Positions 41,920-44,647 of a stretch of DNA of 44,647 bases are shown piece by piece. The DNA is taken from positions 1-44,647 of the forward strand of contig CAMASI010000030.1 in NCBI GenBank assembly GCA_945861065.1, read 5' to 3'. Under the pieces are notes generated by a model, which made no database searches, had not been told where the DNA came from, and was given only the letters and a program-made list of their open reading frames with translations. The stretch comes from Klebsiella pneumoniae (lineage in GTDB: Bacteria; Myxococcota_A; UBA796; GCA-2862545). Each line of letters opens with the position of its first letter. Positions within the stretch are counted from its first letter, which is position 1. The translations under genes and the position numbers were made by a program.

Positions 41920-44453
41920 ACCCGGATTTTTCCGTCGAGGAAAACGCGGCAATACCGGGAGCCGTTCGACTCGCCTGTCTGCTCGGCGCGGGTGCCTTCC
42001 TAAGTTTTGCGCCCATCGACATGTTGCTCGTCACCGACCTCGGCCTGTTGTTGGTCACACGGGTTGCCATTCTTTCGATGCTCGCACTGATTGCGTTGGT
42101 GTCCCGCCGATCTGACGCGAAGAATAGTGTCGACCTGCTCGCGACTGCGACGCTCCTCACAATGGGGCTAGGTGTAGTTGCCCTTGCAGCACAAACCGGA
42201 GGCGCCGAGAGCCCCTACCATTTGGCCCTTGTCATCGTCATGATGGGCTACGCGGTCGTTGTTCCGTGGCGAGCCAAGCCTTACGCAATTGGCAATGCCA
42301 TCGTCGTGGTGACCTATGCAGTGGCCGCGTGGGACGGGGACCAACTGACGTATTGGGTTCCCAACGTCGGAATGTTGTCGGTGTCTGGCGTCGTTGCGAC
42401 TGTCGGAATGAAACGCGGGTGGGACCTCCGACACGGCGAATGGCAAACACGCACGAACCTGCAAAAGGCCCACGAACGCCTCCAGGAGCTCGACCGCGTC
42501 AAGTCGTTGTTTTTCGCGAACTTGTCGCACGAGTTGCGAACGCCGCTCACGCTCATCCTCGCGCCCCTGCAAACGCTGATGGACGATAGCGAAATCATCA
42601 GCCCAGAAACGCGTCACCAAAACGCGACCCTGGCGTGGCGGAATGCGGTTCGCCTCCTTCGGGACGTCGATGACTTGTTGGAACTCACCCGACTGGAAGC
42701 CGGGCGACTGGACCTCAAGCTCAGCAGTTTCGATCTGCGCGCCTTGACCGAAGACCTCGTGGCGGAGGTGCGGGCCCTGGCGGAGCGCAAACTCGTGGAC
42801 GTTGCCCTCCTGGATTCGGCTGCGGCGCTCCCCGTCATCGCGGACCGCGACCAGATTGAGCGCGTCGTGCTCAACCTCCTGACCAATGCCGTGAAATTCA
42901 CGCGTCGCCAGGGCCGCATCTCCGTTCGAATTCGGCGCGAAGGCGTGAATATTCGGGTGGACGTGGAAGACAACGGTATTGGGATTCCACCCGAACATTT
43001 GAGTCAGATATTCGATAGATTCCATCAGGTCGACAATGCCTCCACGCGTCGACATCGAGGGACGGGAATTGGATTGTCGATCGCCAAGCAGCTTGTTGAA
43101 CTGCATGGTGGGCGGATTGAGGTGGCGAGCACGCTGGGTTTCGGAACCACGGTGACCTTCCGTCTTCCGTTGGAGCCGCCGGATCTCCGTCCCGGCACAA
43201 TGGTTGTCATCGCGGAGGGTGGGCTTCCGGAATGGCACCAGGCCATCAGGCGGACAGACATGTACCGTTTGGGAGGTATGGACGACGCGACAGAACGACG
43301 GGTCGCGCCCCGTGGCAGGGACCTCGCGAGCGCGCCCACGGTGTTGGTCGTCGAGGACAACCCTGACATGCTGCGGTTCGTTTGTGGGCTGCTCGCGGGA
43401 GACTACGCGGTGCTTTCCGCGCAGGACGGGCGCGCTGGGTTGTTGCTGGCCCGCAAACACAACCCCGACCTCGTGGTCACCGACCTCATGATGCCGGAAA
43501 TGGACGGTTTCGCGCTCGTCCGGGAGCTGAGGGCAGACGCTCAACTTCGCGACGTGCCCGTCATCATGCTGACGGCGAAGGGAGACCCGGACGACCGAAT
43601 CACCGCTGGCGCCGGAGGGGTCGACTTGTACCTGACGAAGCCATTTCACCCGACGGAGCTGTTGCACTCGGTGCGCAATCTGCTCCGGCGGACATTGGGG
43701 ATTGCTGCCTCGTCGGAGGCCCATCGCGACACGGCGCTCAAGACTTTGGCGCTTGGAATCGCCCATGAAATCCTCAACCCGCTCGGATTTCTTCAAAGCG
43801 GCGCGTTCTTGTTGCAACAGGCGGTTCATCGTCTGGCGGAACGTGCGCCCCAAGACGAAGCCACACGCACGATCCAGGCCAAAGCGCGGGAGGCCCACGA
43901 CGCAGCGATTGAGGGCGTGGAACGGGTGCGGACGGCAGTGGAAGACCTTCGCGCTTTTGCCCACGCAGGGGCTGTGGAACAGGGTCCCGCTGAGCCTTGC
44001 TCGCTGGATGACGTCGTCAAACGGGTCGCATCGCTTGCGTCGGCGAGCGGCGGTCTGACCACCACGCTTGGGGGTACGCCGGTGGTGAATATTCGCCGCG
44101 AACAAATGGAGCGGTTGTTGCTCCATCTCATCGTCAATGCGCGCCAGGCGGGGGGGGCGCAGGTGAAGATTCACCTACACACTTGGACGGAACACGGCGG
44201 CGTAGCGGTGTCCGTGACCGACAACGGCCCGGGCGTCCCGCAGAAATTGCGCGACCAGATTTTCTCGCCGTTCTTCACCACACGGGCCGAAGGCACTGGT
44301 TTGGGGCTCTCGATGGCGAGGCAAATCGCTTGGAGCCATGGCGGTCGATTGACGTTGGGCGCAAACACGGAGGGCGACGGTGCTACCTTTGTGGTTCGGA
44401 TTCCTTTTGAAGTGTCCACGCCTACGCCCCCGCAGACCCGGGCGGAGGCGTGA
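41916..44453 (+). CDS. membrane hybrid histidine kinase with two kinase modules flanking a receiver
   Basis: 845 aa. Six hydrophobic segments at ~15-165 form the sensor. The first kinase has H205 in NLSHELRTPL, N-box N324 and DNGIGIP, GTGIGLS. A receiver follows at ~474-590 with D523 in VVTDLMMPEMDG and K575 in LTKPF. A second kinase has H617 in GIAHEILNPLGF and an ATPase domain to ~835 (DNGPGVP, GTGLGLSMA). All catalytic residues look intact in both, so phosphate could pass from the first kinase to the receiver and regulate the second. Unlike most hybrids it has no Hpt. The ATG overlaps the preceding stop in ATGA, making it the third member of the 38129-44453 operon. Confidence 0.92.
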   Translation: MNPDFSVEENAAIPGAVRLACLLGAGAFLSFAPIDMLLVTDLGLLLVTRVAILSMLALIALVSRRSDAKNSVDLLATATLLTMGLGVVALAAQTGGAESPYHLALVIVMMGYAVVVPWRAKPYAIGNAIVVVTYAVAAWDGDQLTYWVPNVGMLSVSGVVATVGMKRGWDLRHGEWQTRTNLQKAHERLQELDRVKSLFFANLSHELRTPLTLILAPLQTLMDDSEIISPETRHQNATLAWRNAVRLLRDVDDLLELTRLEAGRLDLKLSSFDLRALTEDLVAEVRALAERKLVDVALLDSAAALPVIADRDQIERVVLNLLTNAVKFTRRQGRISVRIRREGVNIRVDVEDNGIGIPPEHLSQIFDRFHQVDNASTRRHRGTGIGLSIAKQLVELHGGRIEVASTLGFGTTVTFRLPLEPPDLRPGTMVVIAEGGLPEWHQAIRRTDMYRLGGMDDATERRVAPRGRDLASAPTVLVVEDNPDMLRFVCGLLAGDYAVLSAQDGRAGLLLARKHNPDLVVTDLMMPEMDGFALVRELRADAQLRDVPVIMLTAKGDPDDRITAGAGGVDLYLTKPFHPTELLHSVRNLLRRTLGIAASSEAHRDTALKTLALGIAHEILNPLGFLQSGAFLLQQAVHRLAERAPQDEATRTIQAKAREAHDAAIEGVERVRTAVEDLRAFAHAGAVEQGPAEPCSLDDVVKRVASLASASGGLTTTLGGTPVVNIRREQMERLLLHLIVNARQAGGAQVKIHLHTWTEHGGVAVSVTDNGPGVPQKLRDQIFSPFFTTRAEGTGLGLSMARQIAWSHGGRLTLGANTEGDGATFVVRIPFEVSTPTPPQTRAEA

Positions 44454-44505
44454 GTGTAGCGAGGGCGCGATGATCGAAAGCCGCTCCGCGACACGCCTGC
44501 CCGCA

Positions 44506-44523
44506 CCCGATCCCGATCCCGAT
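44506..44523 (+). repeat. hexanucleotide repeat, three CCCGAT units
   Basis: Three perfect CCCGAT copies, followed by two degenerate units to 44535. They occupy the same place as the CCCGCT run in the left copy. Confidence 0.9.
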
Positions 44524-44546
44524 CCCCCTCCCGACCCGAGGCAGCG

Positions 44547-44647
44547 ATGCCGTTCGACCATGAGAAGCTCGATGTGTACGCCGTCGCCATGGACTTCCTG
44601 GTACTCGCCAACGGCGTCGTTGAGCGGTTGACTGCGCGGCGATCCTC
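44547..44647 (+). CDS. four-helix-bundle (S23/IVP-like) protein, 5' part, cut by window end
   Basis: The first 33 codons (MPFDHEKLDVYAVAMDFLVL, then ANGVVERL) match the N-terminal helix of the four-helix-bundle family first seen as proteins encoded in rRNA intervening sequences and related to the Avd accessory of diversity-generating retroelements. The full gene would be about 120 codons; it runs off the window. The ATG is preceded by GGCAGCG, a poor ribosome site. No reverse transcriptase or rRNA gene is visible, so a link to retroelements or rRNA is not supported here. Confidence 0.8.
   Translation, partial: MPFDHEKLDVYAVAMDFLVLANGVVERLTARRS

Larger units (their letters stand above)
44463..44647 (+). 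repeat. right copy of terminal inverted repeat
   Basis: This copy reads outward to the right and carries the same block order as the left end: a GGCGCGATGATCG leader starting at 44464, hexamers, then a four-helix-bundle gene start. The distance between the two ATG codons is 77 bases here and 76 at the left, so position is conserved but reading frame is not. The repeat begins 10 bases after the stop of the hybrid kinase. Confidence 0.75.

Noticed and set aside
42168..44174. 668-codon open frame on the minus strand opposite the hybrid kinase
   Set aside because: The plus strand carries a full hybrid kinase with all motifs; the opposite frame has no recognisable domain and arises from codon bias in GC-rich DNA.
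44470..44631. Short frame starting MIESRSATRLPAP with Asp-Pro repeats in the right repeat
   Set aside because: The left copy has the frame relation shifted by one base and the peptide is not kept after the hexamers, so the conservation is of nucleic acid, not protein.
1..44647. tRNA, rRNA, CRISPR arrays, insertion-sequence transposases, phage genes
   Set aside because: None seen: no cloverleaf-like conserved T-arm, no regularly spaced repeats, no DDE or recombinase motifs in any frame.
44547..44647. Diversity-generating retroelement suggested by the Avd-like four-helix bundle
   Set aside because: No reverse transcriptase, template or variable repeat is visible; the family is also common as solitary genes.

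Overview
The window is a GC-rich, almost gap-free stretch of bacterial chromosome; no gene-free gap exceeds about 115 bases. Its gene content fits a Gram-negative member of the Myxococcota or a close deltaproteobacterial relative. A KDO pathway gene implies lipopolysaccharide. There are many lipoproteins, kelch-like surface proteins and a MopE-like calcium-binding lipoprotein, an ePK-type Ser/Thr kinase beside an FHA-type sigma-54 activator, and large multi-domain signalling proteins. I cannot place it below phylum, and the phylum call is an inference.

Left end (1-6800): an inverted copy of a short repeat carrying an internally deleted four-helix-bundle gene; a membrane-anchored dihaem cytochrome c; a BKACE-type beta-keto acid cleavage enzyme; a lipoprotein plus kelch protein pair; a Phd/VapC-like toxin-antitoxin pair with a readable leaderless promoter and operator; a TM/SH3 protein; and a single-chain KdsC-KdsA fusion for KDO synthesis.

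Centre (6778-26841, minus strand): a 20-kb, eight-gene operon built around homologues of the poly-gamma-glutamate capsule synthase CapB/CapC/CapA (PgsB/C/A). Each core subunit is greatly enlarged: CapB is 1317 aa with a long helical N-terminus, CapC is 1000 aa with two fused CapC modules and a ~640-aa soluble tail, and CapA is a 723-aa lipoprotein. Between them lie a CHASE2/PAS protein whose histidine-kinase module has lost its key residues, an 850-aa anchored beta-rich protein, a 289-aa exported protein that may be a polymer hydrolase, and a 1311-aa exported protein with a beta-barrel-like end. A -24/-12 (sigma-54) type promoter stands just before the first gene. This is the best candidate for an undescribed system: an apparently trans-envelope polyamide synthesis and export machine for a Gram-negative cell. 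The polymer is unknown.

Right part (26912-38092): an aldo/keto reductase, a TPR protein, a PAS protein with a degenerate receiver, a Ser/Thr kinase divergent from an FHA-FHA sigma-54 activator, then an operon of a kelch-like lipoprotein, a pentapeptide protein and a thioredoxin-TPR protein, and a small outer-membrane-type protein. The kinase/activator pair is a plausible, unproven, controller of the sigma-54 promoter of the capsule-like operon.

Right end (38129-44453): three overlapping genes form a signalling operon: a receiver-histidine kinase, a PilZ-PilZ-LuxD-like hydrolase-SAM methyltransferase fusion, and a membrane hybrid kinase with two complete kinase modules. The window ends inside a second, outward-facing copy of the repeat seen at the left end, now with an intact four-helix-bundle gene start. 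Repeats at both ends suggest an assembly break at a multicopy family.
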